A DNA stretch of 64,000 nt from Geothrix sp. (GCF_030219325.1 NZ_CP126625.1:496001-560000); one strand, 5' to 3'; counted from the stretch's first letter, positions 25,052 to 34,132 are shown. Notes: generated by a model not told the origin, from the sequence alone. Made by a program: numbers and translations.

Positions 25052-25132
25052 GAAGATCCTCGGGGTTGATCAATCACCTGGGTGGGTTGATTCCAACCAT
25101 AGGAAATCCCTGGGGCCTTCGCAAGTTTTTAC

Positions 25133-27058
25133 TTAGATTTGACTGGAAAAGGCCTGAATCCGTTCCAACAGCTTCTTCGGGCTGAGGCCCTCGTCTTCGA
25201 GGAGGCGTTTGGGGTCCCCGTGGTGGACCAGGTGGTCAGGAACGGCACAGCGCAGCAGGGGGCGGAGGATCCCGGCGTCCGCCAGGGACTCCGCGACCGC
25301 CCCGCTGAAGCCCCCGGGGGCGCAGCCCTCCTCGAGCGTCACCACGCCCCGGCAGCGCTGGGCCCAGGCATGGAGGAGGGGCGCGTCGAGCGGCTTCACG
25401 AAGCGGGCGTTGATGACCGCGCAGGACCGTCCCTCCGCGGCCAGGGTCTCGGCCAGGGCCAGGGCCGGGGCCACCATGGCACCGATGGCGCACAGCAGCA
25501 GGTCGTCCCCCTCCCGCAGCAGCTCCCCCTTGCCGATGGGCAGGGCGCTGATGGGGTCTTCGAGTGCCACGCCCAGGCCATTTCCGCGGGGGTAGCGGAT
25601 GGCCGCGGGGTGGCCGCAGTAGAGCGCGGTCATGAGCATGCGCCGCAGCTCGTTCTCGTCCTTGGGGGCCATGAGGATGATGTTCGGCAGGCAGCGGAGG
25701 TAGGCCAGGTCGTACAGGCCGTGGTGGGTGGGGCCATCCGCGCCGACGATGCCGGCCCGGTCCAGGGCGAAGGTCACGGGCAGGTCCTGGATGCAGACGT
25801 CGTGGGCCACCTGGTCGAAGCCGCGCTGCAGGAAGGTGCTGTAGATGGCCGCCACGGGCCGCATGCCCTGGGCCGCGAGGCCCGCGGCGAAGGTGACCGC
25901 GTGCTGCTCGGCGATGCCCACGTCGAAGCAGCGCTCGGGAAAGGCCTTCTGGAAGAGGTTCATGCCCGTGCCGTCCAGCATGGCCGCCGTGATGCCGACG
26001 ATCTTCCCGTCGGTCTTCGCCAGCTCGACCAGGGCCTTGCCGAAGACGCTGGTGTAGCTGGGCGGAGCGGGCTTCGCCGGATCAGTGGTGACCTTGATGA
26101 TCTCCCCGGCCTCGGCGTCGAAGGCGGTGACGCCATGCCACTTGAGGGGATCCTGCACGGCGGGCTCGTAGCCATAGCCCTTCTTGGTCTGCACGTGCAG
26201 GAGCACGGGACCGTCCTTCATCTTCTCGCGGGCCTCGGCCAGGGCCTTCGACGTGGCGTTCACGTCGTGGCCGTTGACGGGTCCCAGGTAGCGGAAGCCC
26301 AGATCCTCGAAGAGCAGGCCCGGCACCATGAGGCGCTTGAAGCTCTCCTCGCTCCACTTGGCCGCCTTCGCCACGCCCTTGCTGAGGCCCTCGAGCGGGA
26401 TGGCCTTGATGGCGTGCTCGATGCGGTCGCGCCAGCGGTGGTAGTACTGGCCCGACATGATCTGGTTCAGGTAGCCCTGCAGCGACCCCACGTTGGGGTT
26501 GATGCTCATGTCGTTGTCGTTGAGGATCACCAGGAAGTTCTTCGTCTCCAGGTAGCCGGCCTGGTTCAGGGCCTCGAAGGCCATGCCGGCGGTCATGGAG
26601 CCATCGCCGATGACGGCGATGCAGGTGTGGTCCTGCTTCTGCAGGTCCCGGGCCTTGGCCATGCCCAGTGCCGCGGAGATGCTGGTGCTGGCGTGGCCCG
26701 CGCCGAAGTGGTCGTAGGGGCTCTCGTCCCGCTTCAGGAAGCCCGAGAGGCCGTGGTGCTGGCGCAGGGTGGGGAAGCGGTCCTTGCGGCCCGTGAGGAT
26801 CTTGTGGGGGTAGGCTTGGTGCCCCACATCCCAGACGATGCGGTCCTGCAGGAAGTCGAAGTGGTGGAAGAGGGCGACCGTCAATTCCACGGTGCCGAGG
26901 TTCGAGCTGAAGTGGCCGCCGGTTTCCGACACGGAGGCGATGAGGAAGGCGCGGACTTCCGCGGCCAGCTGCTCCAGCTGGGGCGGCGTGAAGTGCCGCA
27001 CCTGCTGGGGCGCGGCCAGGGAATCGAGCAGGGGGTAGGGGCTGCTGGGGGTCGGCAC
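25133..27058 (-). CDS. dxs: 1-deoxy-D-xylulose-5-phosphate synthase
   Basis: 641-residue thiamin-diphosphate enzyme joining pyruvate and glyceraldehyde-3-phosphate, first step of the MEP isoprenoid route. A GTG start at 27058, eight bases after the ispA stop, gives the family N-terminus (YPLLDSLAAPQQVRHF); the longer frame would overlap ispA. Seen: GHFSSNLGTVELTVAL, DVGHQAYPHKILTGR, TPP-binding GDGSMTAGMAFEALN...NDN, and in the C-terminal half DVGIAEQHAVTFAAG and DRAGIVGADGPTHHG. All key residues are present. Third gene of xseB-ispA-dxs. Confidence 0.95.
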   Translation of the reverse strand: MPTPSSPYPLLDSLAAPQQVRHFTPPQLEQLAAEVRAFLIASVSETGGHFSSNLGTVELTVALFHHFDFLQDRIVWDVGHQAYPHKILTGRKDRFPTLRQHHGLSGFLKRDESPYDHFGAGHASTSISAALGMAKARDLQKQDHTCIAVIGDGSMTAGMAFEALNQAGYLETKNFLVILNDNDMSINPNVGSLQGYLNQIMSGQYYHRWRDRIEHAIKAIPLEGLSKGVAKAAKWSEESFKRLMVPGLLFEDLGFRYLGPVNGHDVNATSKALAEAREKMKDGPVLLHVQTKKGYGYEPAVQDPLKWHGVTAFDAEAGEIIKVTTDPAKPAPPSYTSVFGKALVELAKTDGKIVGITAAMLDGTGMNLFQKAFPERCFDVGIAEQHAVTFAAGLAAQGMRPVAAIYSTFLQRGFDQVAHDVCIQDLPVTFALDRAGIVGADGPTHHGLYDLAYLRCLPNIILMAPKDENELRRMLMTALYCGHPAAIRYPRGNGLGVALEDPISALPIGKGELLREGDDLLLCAIGAMVAPALALAETLAAEGRSCAVINARFVKPLDAPLLHAWAQRCRGVVTLEEGCAPGGFSGAVAESLADAGILRPLLRCAVPDHLVHHGDPKRLLEDEGLSPKKLLERIQAFSSQI

Positions 27059-27066
27059 GGCCCGGC

Positions 27067-27954
27067 CTACCTGGCCCGCAGCGCCAGGTACCGTGCCCAG
27101 GCTGCCAAGGAATTCCGGTTGGGTAGGGAGGCTAGATGACATAGGGCGGTCTCGGTGGCTTCACTCAGGGCGTTGCGGGCACCATCCAGGCCCAGCAGGG
27201 AAGGGTAGGTGATCTTACCCCTGCCTGCATCCTTTCCGGCCCGCTTGCCCAGATCGGCATCGGTGGCAGTGGCGTCGAGGATGTCGTCCTGGATCTGGAA
27301 GGCCAGGCCGATGGTCTCGCCGTAGGCCCGCAGGGCGGCGCGCCCGGCCGGGGTCGCGCCGCCCAGGACGGCGCCGATCTCCAGAGAGGCGCGCAGCAGG
27401 GCGCCGGTTTTTAGGCGGTGGATGAGGCGGAGGTGGTCCAGGTCGTAGGCCTCGATGTTCTCACCCTCCAAGTCGAGGGCCTGGCCACCGGCCATGCCCT
27501 TCCAGCCGGCGCCCTCCGCGAGCAGGCCCAGGGCCTCGGCGCGGCGGACGGGGTCCAGGTCCGCGGTGGCCAGCACGCCGAAAGCCTCGGTCAAGAGGGC
27601 GTCGCCCGCGAGGATGGCGTGCCCTTCGCCGAACACCTTGTGATTGGTGGGCCGGCCCCGCCGCAGGTCGTCGTCGTCCATGGCGGGGAGGTCATCGTGG
27701 ATCAGCGAGTAGGTGTGGACATACTCCACCGCCAGGGCGCCGGGCAGGGCCTGGGCGGGGGTGCCGCCCACCGCTTCACAAGCGAGCATGCAGAGCACGG
27801 GCCGCACGCGCTTGCCGCCGGCCTCGAGGCTGTAGCGCACCGCTTCGGCCAGCCGCAGGGCCTCGCCCTGGCGGAACGGGGTCGTGAGGGCGGCGTCAAG
27901 CAGAGGCAGCAGGCGGTCGAGATCGGCGCGAACCTGGGTGGAGGCTTCACTCAT
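27067..27954 (-). CDS. ispA: Short-chain polyprenyl (farnesyl) diphosphate synthase
   Basis: 295-residue prenyltransferase that condenses isopentenyl diphosphate with allylic diphosphates. Seen: [15 protein letters not shown], the first Asp-rich motif [14 protein letters not shown] (DDxxxxD type), and the second [12 protein letters not shown]. Residues before the first motif ([15 protein letters not shown]) fit farnesyl/geranylgeranyl synthases of bacteria. It overlaps xseB by four bases and is followed by dxs, the standard arrangement in many bacteria. Confidence 0.94.
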   Translation of the reverse strand: MSEASTQVRADLDRLLPLLDAALTTPFRQGEALRLAEAVRYSLEAGGKRVRPVLCMLACEAVGGTPAQALPGALAVEYVHTYSLIHDDLPAMDDDDLRRGRPTNHKVFGEGHAILAGDALLTEAFGVLATADLDPVRRAEALGLLAEGAGWKGMAGGQALDLEGENIEAYDLDHLRLIHRLKTGALLRASLEIGAVLGGATPAGRAALRAYGETIGLAFQIQDDILDATATDADLGKRAGKDAGRGKITYPSLLGLDGARNALSEATETALCHLASLPNRNSLAAWARYLALRAR

Positions 27955-28190
27955 CGGGACCCTTTGGCGTCATCCAGGGGCTCGGCGCGGTACTCACCTC
28001 CGAGACCCGCCTTCAGCACCTCCACCCTGCGCTGGGCCTCGGCCAACTGCTTCTGGAGGGCCTGGCTCAGCTGCACGCCCTCTTCGAAGCGCGTCAGGGC
28101 TTCTTCCAGGCCCAGGCTGCCGGATTCGAGCTGCTGCACCAGGGCCTCCAGCCGGTCCAGGCCATCGTCGAAGGAGGGTTGGGCGCTCAT
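27951..28190 (-). CDS. xseB: Exodeoxyribonuclease VII small subunit
   Basis: 79-residue helical protein. [33 protein letters not shown] is the conserved XseB segment. It binds in several copies to the large subunit XseA, which is not encoded here. First gene of the xseB-ispA-dxs unit, with the ATG overlapped downstream by ispA. Length is normal. Confidence 0.93.
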   Translation of the reverse strand: MSAQPSFDDGLDRLEALVQQLESGSLGLEEALTRFEEGVQLSQALQKQLAEAQRRVEVLKAGLGGEYRAEPLDDAKGSR

Positions 28191-28240
28191 GGGGAATCCA
28201 AGGGAAGGGGCCCGCGAGGGCCCCGACCAGTCTAGCGCCT

Positions 28241-28975
28241 TCAGCCCTTGTCCTTCAGGCCGCGCTTCATCTCCTTCCCACCGTCCTTCAGCGTGTAGTC
28301 CGCGGGCAGGGCCCAGGTGGATTCGGGGATGGCGGCGGTGGAGATCGCCGTGGCCACGGTGGTGACGTCCATGCCCATGAGGCCGGTGACGTGGGTGCGG
28401 AGGGGGACGCCCTTGAGACGCGCGGTCTCCTCGTAGATCCGCTTGAAGAGCAGGCCGGCCTGGCCGGGCATCCGGTTCAGCATGGACATGGCCTTGGCGT
28501 AGTCCTTGATGGGCATCTGGAGAGACGGATCCACGCTCATCTCCTGAACCATCTTGCCCAGGGTGATCCGCACCTTCTTGCAGGGATGGCCGAGGACCGT
28601 GTCCGGGCCCAGCTGCTCGACCTTCACGTCGGAGACATCGCCGAACATCATCTTCGTCACCATCTCAGGCATGCCGGCCGCCTGGTCTTCCAGGGACTGC
28701 ATCGCGGCCTGCAGGTCCTTGAAGGTCACCTTGGTGACGACCTTCTTGTCGTGGTCGATCGTGTACATGACCTCCTGGCCATAGTCGATGAAGGTGTCGG
28801 TCCGGGCCCCGGCATGGTTGAGGCGCATCCGGCTCGCGTTGAAGTACTGCACCTGGACGCCGTCCTTGGCGAAGGCGCCCTTCCCGGTGACCTGGCTGGT
28901 GATGGTGAGGTCACCCGCCAGGAGGCAGGCCGTGGAGAGGATGGCCGAGCAGACAGCTGCCACAACGGTTCGCAT
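28241..28975 (-). CDS. Secreted DUF4412-like protein
   Basis: 244-residue exported protein; ATG 28975 follows GGAG. Signal peptide [18 protein letters not shown]. The pattern [22 protein letters not shown], Met-rich middle ([21 protein letters not shown]) and [14 protein letters not shown] resemble DUF4412-type periplasmic proteins, which have a LolA-like beta-sheet core. No enzymatic role is known. Minus strand, upstream of xseB but 50 bases from it; divergent from the sigma-54 regulator, 93 bases away. Confidence 0.7.
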   Translation of the reverse strand: MRTVVAAVCSAILSTACLLAGDLTITSQVTGKGAFAKDGVQVQYFNASRMRLNHAGARTDTFIDYGQEVMYTIDHDKKVVTKVTFKDLQAAMQSLEDQAAGMPEMVTKMMFGDVSDVKVEQLGPDTVLGHPCKKVRITLGKMVQEMSVDPSLQMPIKDYAKAMSMLNRMPGQAGLLFKRIYEETARLKGVPLRTHVTGLMGMDVTTVATAISTAAIPESTWALPADYTLKDGGKEMKRGLKDKG

Positions 28976-29068
28976 GGGAATTCTCCGGTGGATTGGAAAT
29001 CCGAGCATACGCCGCCATCCCCTCCGGGGCCAGGGCACTTTGGGATACCTTCATGGGTGGGGGTGGTC

Positions 29069-30439
29069 ATGGCCCGTGTGCTCGTGGTGGATGACAGCAA
29101 GGAGACCTGCGAGTTCCTGGAGGAACTCCTGGGGACCATGGGCCTGGAGGTTGCGAAGGCCACCCACCCGGATCGGGCCATCGAGCTGCTGCACAAGGAG
29201 GCCTTCGATCTGCTGCTCTCGGACATCAACCTCGAGGCCAAGAAGGACGGGCTGGACCTGCTGCGCGAGGCCAAGCCCCTGGGGGTGGACACCATCCTGC
29301 TGTCCGGATTCGGCACCCTGGAGACGGCCATCGAGGCGGTGCGCGAAGGCGCCTTCGACTTCCTGAGCAAGCCCTGGAACAACGAGGAGCTGAAGGCCCT
29401 GGTGAGCCGGGCCCTCGCCCGGCGGCAGTCCAGTGGGCAAGGCGCCACCCAGGGGGCCTCGCCCAAGGCGAAGCGGAGCCTGATGATCGGCTCGAGCCCG
29501 AAGATGATGGCGGTCTACAAGACCATCGCGAGCCTGCAGAACAGCCGGGCGACAGTCCTGATCACGGGCGAGAGCGGCACGGGCAAGGAGCTGGTGGCGC
29601 GGAGCATCCATCTCTCCAGCGACCGGCGGGACCGGGCCTTCGTGGCGGTGAACTGCGGGGCCCTCACGGAGACGCTCCTGGAATCCGAGCTCTTCGGCCA
29701 CGTGAAGGGCTCCTTCACCGGCGCCATCGGGGAGAAGCCCGGACTCTTCGAGGAAGCCTCGGGCGGCACCATCTTCCTGGACGAGATCGGCGAGACCAGC
29801 CCCAGCTTCCAGGTGCGCCTGCTGCGGGTCCTGCAGGAGCAGGAGATCCGCCGGGTGGGCGGCAACAAGACCATCAAGGTGGACGCCCGGGTCATCGCCG
29901 CCACCAACCGGGACCTGCAGGTCATGGTCAAGGCCGGGACCTTCCGGGAGGATCTCTACTACCGGCTCGGCGTGGTGGAACTGGCGGTGCCGGCACTGCG
30001 GGAACGGCGGGAGGACATCCCGGCCCTGATCGACCATTTCCTGTCCGAGTTCGGCCGCAAGGATGATCACGCCTACCAGCTGCATCCCGAGGCCCGCAGG
30101 GTCCTGGAGGCCTATTCCTGGCCGGGGAACGTGCGGGAGCTGAGCAATGCCATCGAGAACCTCACCCAGCTCAGCCGGGGTCTGGAGATCGCCGTGGACG
30201 ACCTGCCGGCCAAGATCCAGGCCGATGTGCTGAAAAAGGCGCTCCGAAGGCCGGAGTCGGGGGAGGGAATCCCGGCCCTGATCGAGGACTGGCCCACGTT
30301 GGATGAGCTGGAGCGCCGCTACATCCAGGTTCTGATTGGCCGGCACAAGGAAAAACAGCGCATCGCGGAGATTCTGGGCGTCGACCGGACCACCCTCTAC
30401 CGCAAGCTCAAGCGCTACGGGTTCCACGACGGCGAGTAG
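29069..30439 (+). CDS. Sigma-54-dependent response regulator (NtrC family)
   Basis: 456-residue regulator in three parts. Receiver (1-120): acidic pocket D8-D9, acceptor D52 (LLLSDINL), Lys in FLSKPWN. AAA+ domain (about 147-380): Walker [16 protein letters not shown], the sigma-54-contact loop GSFTGA (usually GAFTGA), Walker [12 protein letters not shown], and [14 protein letters not shown]. Fis-type helix-turn-helix at the end ([21 protein letters not shown]). It is fully equipped for phosphorylation-controlled activation of sigma-54 promoters. No kinase gene adjoins it. A sigma-54-like promoter lies 107 bases downstream, before the repeat-protein gene. Confidence 0.94.
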   Translation: MARVLVVDDSKETCEFLEELLGTMGLEVAKATHPDRAIELLHKEAFDLLLSDINLEAKKDGLDLLREAKPLGVDTILLSGFGTLETAIEAVREGAFDFLSKPWNNEELKALVSRALARRQSSGQGATQGASPKAKRSLMIGSSPKMMAVYKTIASLQNSRATVLITGESGTGKELVARSIHLSSDRRDRAFVAVNCGALTETLLESELFGHVKGSFTGAIGEKPGLFEEASGGTIFLDEIGETSPSFQVRLLRVLQEQEIRRVGGNKTIKVDARVIAATNRDLQVMVKAGTFREDLYYRLGVVELAVPALRERREDIPALIDHFLSEFGRKDDHAYQLHPEARRVLEAYSWPGNVRELSNAIENLTQLSRGLEIAVDDLPAKIQADVLKKALRRPESGEGIPALIEDWPTLDELERRYIQVLIGRHKEKQRIAEILGVDRTTLYRKLKRYGFHDGE

Positions 30440-30545
30440 TGGACCTCCGGGGTCGGAATCGTCGCACCCTGCTACAGGTTGCAGAATGCGACGAATGTTG
30501 AGGGTTTCAAATTGAGCCAAGTCGTTGTTTTGCTTTACATATGAT

Positions 30546-30563
30546 TTGGCCCAAAGCCTGCTT
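30546..30563 (+). promoter_or_regulatory. Possible sigma-54 promoter
   Basis: TTGGCCC-AAAGCC-TGCTT places GG (30548-30549) and GC (30560-30561) with exactly ten bases between them, as in the consensus TGGCAC-N5-TTGC. It lies 49 bases before the ATG of the Lys-rich repeat protein and just after a sigma-54 activator gene. The -12 element is degenerate, so this is tentative. Confidence 0.35.
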
Positions 30564-30611
30564 GGGGTTATGCACTTCCGGCCGTGCCGGATCACCCCAG
30601 GGAGCACCCCC

Positions 30612-31727
30612 ATGAAGAAGCTTGCTGCGCTGCTCGTCGCCGCCGCTCTGATCAGCCCCGTCTTCGCCGAAGAGGCCAAGAAGCCCGAAGCCAAGAAGAC
30701 CGAGAAGGTTGAGACCAAGAAGGCCGAGAAGAAGGCCGAGCCCAAGAAGGAAGAGGCCAAGAAGGCCCTGACCGCCGAGGAGAAGAAGGCCGAGCCCAAG
30801 AAGGAAGAGAAGAAGGCCGAGAAGAAGGCTGAGAAGAAGGCCGAGCCCAAGAAGGAAGAGGCCAAGAAGGCCCTGACCGCCGAGGAGAAGAAGGCCGAGC
30901 CCAAGAAGGAAGAGAAGAAGGCCGAGAAGAAGGCTGAGAAGAAGGCCGAGCCCAAGAAGGAAGAGGCCAAGAAGGCCCTGACCGCCGAAGAGAAGAAGGC
31001 TGAAGCCGCCCCCAAGGCCGAGAAGAAGGCCAAGAAGGCGAAGAAGGCCAAGGCTGAGCCCAAGAAGGAAGAGGCCAAGAAGGCCCTGACCGCCGAAGAG
31101 AAGAAGGCCGAAGCCGCCCCCAAGGCCGAGAAGAAGGCCAAGAAGGCGAAGAAGGCCAAGGCTGAGCCCAAGAAGGAAGAGGCCAAGAAGGCCCTGACCG
31201 CCGAAGAGAAGAAGGCTGAAGCCGCCCCCAAGGCCGAGAAGAAGGCCAAGAAGGCGAAGAAGGCCAAGGCTGAGCCCAAGAAGGAAGAGGCCAAGAAGGC
31301 CCTGACCGCCGAAGAGAAGAAGGCCGAAGCCGCCCCCAAGGCCGAGAAGAAGGCCAAGAAGGCGAAGAAGGCCAAGGCTGAGCCCAAGAAGGAAGAGGCC
31401 AAGAAGGCCCTGACCGCCGAAGAGAAGAAGGCTGAAGCCGCCCCCAAGGCCGAGAAGAAGGCCAAGAAGGCGAAGAAGGCCAAGGCCGAGCCCAAGAAGG
31501 AAGAGGCCAAGAAGGCCCTGACCGCCGAGGAGAAGAAGGCCGAGAAGAAGGCCGCCTGCCCCAAGGACTGCCAGAAGGAGTGCTGCAAGAAGGCTGAGAA
31601 GAAGGCCGAGGCCAAGAAGGCCCTGACCGCCGAAGAGAAGAAGGCCGAGCCCAAGAAGGAAGAGAAGAAGGCCGAGAAGAAGGCTGAGCCCAAGAAGGAT
31701 GAGAAGAAGGCTGAAGCCAAGAAGTAA
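30612..31727 (+). CDS. Secreted Lys/Ala/Glu-rich repeat protein
   Basis: 371 residues: a good signal peptide (MKKLAALLVAAALISPVFA), then an almost pure K/A/E/P chain. Five tandem 36-residue units of the type AEPKKEEAKKALTAEEKKAE... occupy residues about 112-291, preceded by two shorter related repeats. A Cys cluster CPKDCQKECC (Cys 316, 320, 324, 325) interrupts the pattern near the C-terminus. ALTAEEKK recurs about nine times. The chain should form long charged helices. Histone-H1/TolA-like composition, but no known family; the signal peptide argues for an envelope or extracellular role. A terminator follows, so it is monocistronic. Confidence 0.85.
   Translation: MKKLAALLVAAALISPVFAEEAKKPEAKKTEKVETKKAEKKAEPKKEEAKKALTAEEKKAEPKKEEKKAEKKAEKKAEPKKEEAKKALTAEEKKAEPKKEEKKAEKKAEKKAEPKKEEAKKALTAEEKKAEAAPKAEKKAKKAKKAKAEPKKEEAKKALTAEEKKAEAAPKAEKKAKKAKKAKAEPKKEEAKKALTAEEKKAEAAPKAEKKAKKAKKAKAEPKKEEAKKALTAEEKKAEAAPKAEKKAKKAKKAKAEPKKEEAKKALTAEEKKAEAAPKAEKKAKKAKKAKAEPKKEEAKKALTAEEKKAEKKAACPKDCQKECCKKAEKKAEAKKALTAEEKKAEPKKEEKKAEKKAEPKKDEKKAEAKK
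30945..31484 (+). repeat. Five tandem 108-bp coding repeats
   Basis: Copies start at 30945, 31053, 31161, 31269 and 31377, each 108 bases (36 codons) and nearly identical; differences are mostly GCC/GCT and GAA/GAG synonymous changes. A sixth partial copy begins at 31485. The near identity suggests recent expansion or gene conversion. Confidence 0.92.
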
Positions 31728-31750
31728 TCGTCCTCACGGATGCATCGGAA

Positions 31751-31775
31751 AAGCGGGCTTCGGCCCGCTTTTTCG
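31751..31775 (+). terminator. Rho-independent terminator
   Basis: Hairpin AGCGGGC-TTCG-GCCCGCT followed by TTTTC, 24 bases after the stop of the repeat protein. Stem and T tract are both good. Confidence 0.9.
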
Positions 31776-31818
31776 TGGGCGCCTTTCCCGGGATCGGCGG
31801 GCAGGCCATGATGGAGCC

Positions 31819-32655
31819 ATGATCGATCCCCTCCTCGACCTCACTGCTGAAATCCGGGCCCGGGTGCCGGCCCCGCCCCGCGGGGGCACCACGCAGCTCC
31901 TGGGTTGCGTGGAGGGATTCGGCCTGTTCCGGGACGCCAAGGGCCTCCATCACCGGTCCTTCGCACAAATCGCCCCTGCGGAGGGGCCCTGGGACCTGTC
32001 GCCGTTGATCGATCACACCCTCCTCAAGGCCGATGCCACCGGCGCCCAGATCGAGGTCCTCTGCCGCGAGGCCCTGGCCCATGGCTTTGCCTCCGTCTGC
32101 GTGAATCCCCTCTGGGTGCCCCTGGCGGCCTCGCTGCTCAAGGGCAGTCCCGTACGCACCTGCACCGTGGTGGGCTTCCCCCTCGGGGCCTCCGCCACCC
32201 GGGCCAAGGCCTTCGAAGCCGAGGTGGCGCTGGCGGATGGGGCCCAGGAGGTGGACATGGTACTGGCCATCGGGGCGGCCAAGGCAGGCGACTGGGCCAC
32301 CGTCCACCGGGACCTCGAGGCCCTGCGCTCTGCGGTGCCCGCCCCGGCCGTCCTCAAGGTGATCCTCGAGACCTGCCTGCTGGACGAGGCCGAGAAGGTC
32401 CGGGCCTGTGAATTGGCCGCGGAAGCAGGCCTCGACTTCGTGAAGACCTCCACCGGTTTCTCCACGGGCGGCGCCACCGAGGCGGACGTGGCGCTCATGC
32501 GGCAGACCGTGGGCCCAGGCCTGGGCGTGAAGGCCTCGGGCGGCATCCGGACCTATCCCGTGGCGCTCCAGATGGTCCGCGCCGGCGCCACCCGGCTGGG
32601 TCTGTCGGCGTCCGTGGCCGTGGTCCAGGGCGGCACTGGCGCCGGACCCTACTGA
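31819..32655 (+). CDS. deoC: Deoxyribose-phosphate aldolase
   Basis: 278-residue class I aldolase that splits deoxyribose-5-phosphate into acetaldehyde and glyceraldehyde-3-phosphate. Seen: LIDHTLLKADAT, CVNPLWVPLA, VGFPLGAS, DMVLAIG, the Schiff-base Lys in DFVKTSTGFS, and the second Lys in GVKASGGIRT. About 55 residues precede the DHTLLK motif, longer than the E. coli form; they contain Gly/Pro-rich sequence of no clear fold. Likely role: deoxynucleoside catabolism, feeding glycolysis. Confidence 0.94.
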   Translation: MIDPLLDLTAEIRARVPAPPRGGTTQLLGCVEGFGLFRDAKGLHHRSFAQIAPAEGPWDLSPLIDHTLLKADATGAQIEVLCREALAHGFASVCVNPLWVPLAASLLKGSPVRTCTVVGFPLGASATRAKAFEAEVALADGAQEVDMVLAIGAAKAGDWATVHRDLEALRSAVPAPAVLKVILETCLLDEAEKVRACELAAEAGLDFVKTSTGFSTGGATEADVALMRQTVGPGLGVKASGGIRTYPVALQMVRAGATRLGLSASVAVVQGGTGAGPY

Positions 32656-32698
32656 AAAGTGCGGTATCCTCCAACCATCAGTCCCCCCGGAGGCGGTC

Positions 32699-33196
32699 GT
32701 GGCGAAGCTTGATCTCATGTTGTACGAGGAGGAGTACAAGCTCCTCCAGGAGATCATCGGCCGCCTCGAGAAGGATGCCTCCGCCAAGGTGGTCTTCCTG
32801 GTGGACAAGAACGGCCAGCAGATCGCCGCGGCCGGGGACGTGAAGAGCATCGACGCCACCAGCCTGGCCTCCCTCACGGCCGGCAACGTGGCGGCCACGG
32901 ACGGGCTGGCCAAGCTCATCGGCGAGAAGGAGTTCAGCCTGCTCTTCCACGAGGGGGAGAAGGACAACCTGCACATTTCCATCGTGGGCAAGCGCGGGAT
33001 CCTGGTGGTGATCTTCGACCAGAACTCCAGCCTGGCTCTGGTGCGGCTGCGGGTGAAGAAGGCCAGCAAGGAACTCCAGGAGATCTTCGACCAGGTCGAG
33101 CAGCGGGCCCAGAAGGAATCCGACAGCGGCAGCCGCTTCGAGAGCCCCTTCTCGGAGATCACCGACGAAGACATCGATCGCCTCTTCGGCGACTAA
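32699..33196 (+). CDS. Roadblock/LC7-domain protein (MglB-like)
   Basis: 165-residue protein with a roadblock/LC7 fold (about 25-120: ASAKVVFLVDKNGQQIAAAG, SLTAGNVAATDGLAKLIGE, LHISIVGKRGILVVIFDQ). GTG start after GGAGG. Such proteins act as GTPase-activating or scaffold partners of MglA-type small GTPases, and an mglA gene follows. The last 40 residues are acidic. The stop codon TAA is the first base triplet of a 276-bp inverted-repeat element that now lies between it and mglA. Confidence 0.85.
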   Translation: MAKLDLMLYEEEYKLLQEIIGRLEKDASAKVVFLVDKNGQQIAAAGDVKSIDATSLASLTAGNVAATDGLAKLIGEKEFSLLFHEGEKDNLHISIVGKRGILVVIFDQNSSLALVRLRVKKASKELQEIFDQVEQRAQKESDSGSRFESPFSEITDEDIDRLFGD

Positions 33197-33469
33197 GAGT
33201 GCCTAACAAAACCCCGACGAGGCCGCGATGAAGCCAGGCTGGATGCACCGCAAGGAAGGGCCCGCAGGGCGATGCGGGACATCGTGCAAGGGCCGTGACG
33301 CCGCGGGGCGCCAGCCTGGCTCCATCCCTCCGGGCGAGGGCCGGCGGGCGTCGCGATGCAGCGTCACGCTCGTCGCGCGTAGTACCCGCTACGCATCTCC
33401 TCGCGCTCCTCGCCTCACTCGCCCGGCGGCCCTCGCGCGACCCCGTGGGGGTTTTGTTAGGCACTCTTA
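33194..33469. mobile_element. 276-bp MITE-like element with 22-bp perfect inverted ends
   Basis: The left end TAAGAGTGCCTAACAAAACC.. (33194-33215) is repeated as a perfect 22-base inverse at 33448-33469. The ends contain GCCTAAC and GTTAGGC, the same core words as integron attC sites. Inside are further inverted pairs: AGCCAGGCTGG (33232-33242) / CCAGCCTGGCT (33311-33321) and GCGTAG..CTACGC near 33376-33393. No gene inside. Arms plus internal stems imply a strongly folded RNA if transcribed. Non-autonomous mobile element is the likeliest class. Confidence 0.75.
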
Positions 33470-33481
33470 CCAGGGCGTTCC

Positions 33482-34066
33482 ATGACCTTCATCAACTACG
33501 CGTCGCGTGAGATCAACTGCAAGATCGTCTATTACGGGCCGGGCCTCTGCGGCAAGACCACGAACATCCAGTGGATCTTCGAGCAGGCCAACCCGGACAA
33601 GCGCGGCAAGCTCGTCAGCCTCGCCACCGAGACGGACCGCACCCTGTTCTTCGACTTCCTGCCCCTCGACATGGGCACCGTGAAGGGGTTCAAGGTCCGC
33701 TTCCACCTCTACACCGTGCCGGGCCAGGTCTTCTACGACGCCAGCCGCAAGCTGATCCTCCGCGGTTGCGACGGCATCATCTTCGTGGCTGACAGCCAGA
33801 AGGCCCGCATGGAGGCCAACATCGAGTCCATCGCGAACCTGGCCACCAACCTCAAGGAGAACGGGTTCGACATCCGCTCCATTCCCTACGTCCTGCAGCT
33901 GAACAAGCGGGACATGCCCTCGGCGGCCCAGGTGCCCGAGATGGAGCGCCTCCTCCGGTTCCGGAACGAGCCCATGATCGAGGCCGTGGCCAACAAGGGC
34001 ACGGGCGTCATCGAGACGCTCAAGGCCGCCGCCCGCCAGGTGCTCATGGAACTCCAGCGCGCCTAG
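33482..34066 (+). CDS. mglA: MglA-type small Ras-like GTPase
   Basis: 194-residue GTPase. Seen: P-loop YYGPGLCGKTTN, switch region DRTLFFDFLPLDMG, PGQVFYDASRKLILRG (G3-like, with the MglA-typical Q after G), and the base motif LNKRD. In Myxococcus and Thermus MglA sets cell polarity and motility with MglB; the roadblock gene just upstream is the likely partner. The start is 12 bases past the inverted-repeat element, and its ribosome site (AGGGCG) is weak. Confidence 0.93.
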   Translation: MTFINYASREINCKIVYYGPGLCGKTTNIQWIFEQANPDKRGKLVSLATETDRTLFFDFLPLDMGTVKGFKVRFHLYTVPGQVFYDASRKLILRGCDGIIFVADSQKARMEANIESIANLATNLKENGFDIRSIPYVLQLNKRDMPSAAQVPEMERLLRFRNEPMIEAVANKGTGVIETLKAAARQVLMELQRA

Positions 34067-34104
34067 GCCCGGCGACGCCGATCACAGGTCCCCGAGCCCT
34101 GCGC

Positions 34105-34132
34105 TTGAAACCCAGCCCCCATCCGGTAGAAT
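34105..34132 (+). promoter_or_regulatory. Sigma-70 promoter of tRNA-Asn
   Basis: TTGAAA (34105-34110), a 16-base spacer, then TAGAAT (34127-34132). Each box matches the consensus at five of six positions. The tRNA begins 17 bases after the -10 box. Confidence 0.7.

Noticed and set aside
25139-27139. Open plus-strand frame opposite dxs
   Set aside because: Antisense shadow of a gene with all catalytic motifs intact.
30945-31484. CRISPR-like array of regular repeats
   Set aside because: The 108-bp units are contiguous, in frame and coding; there are no spacers.
29051-31720. A long minus-strand frame of AFFSAFL-type repeats opposite the Lys-rich repeat protein
   Set aside because: It is the antisense reading of the AAG/GCC repeat; no start signal, and the plus strand has signal peptide, ribosome site and terminator.
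33194-33469. Calling the 276-bp element an attC site
   Set aside because: It is too long, follows no cassette-type gene, and its 22-bp perfect ends exceed the attC R/L box pattern; kept as a separate element.
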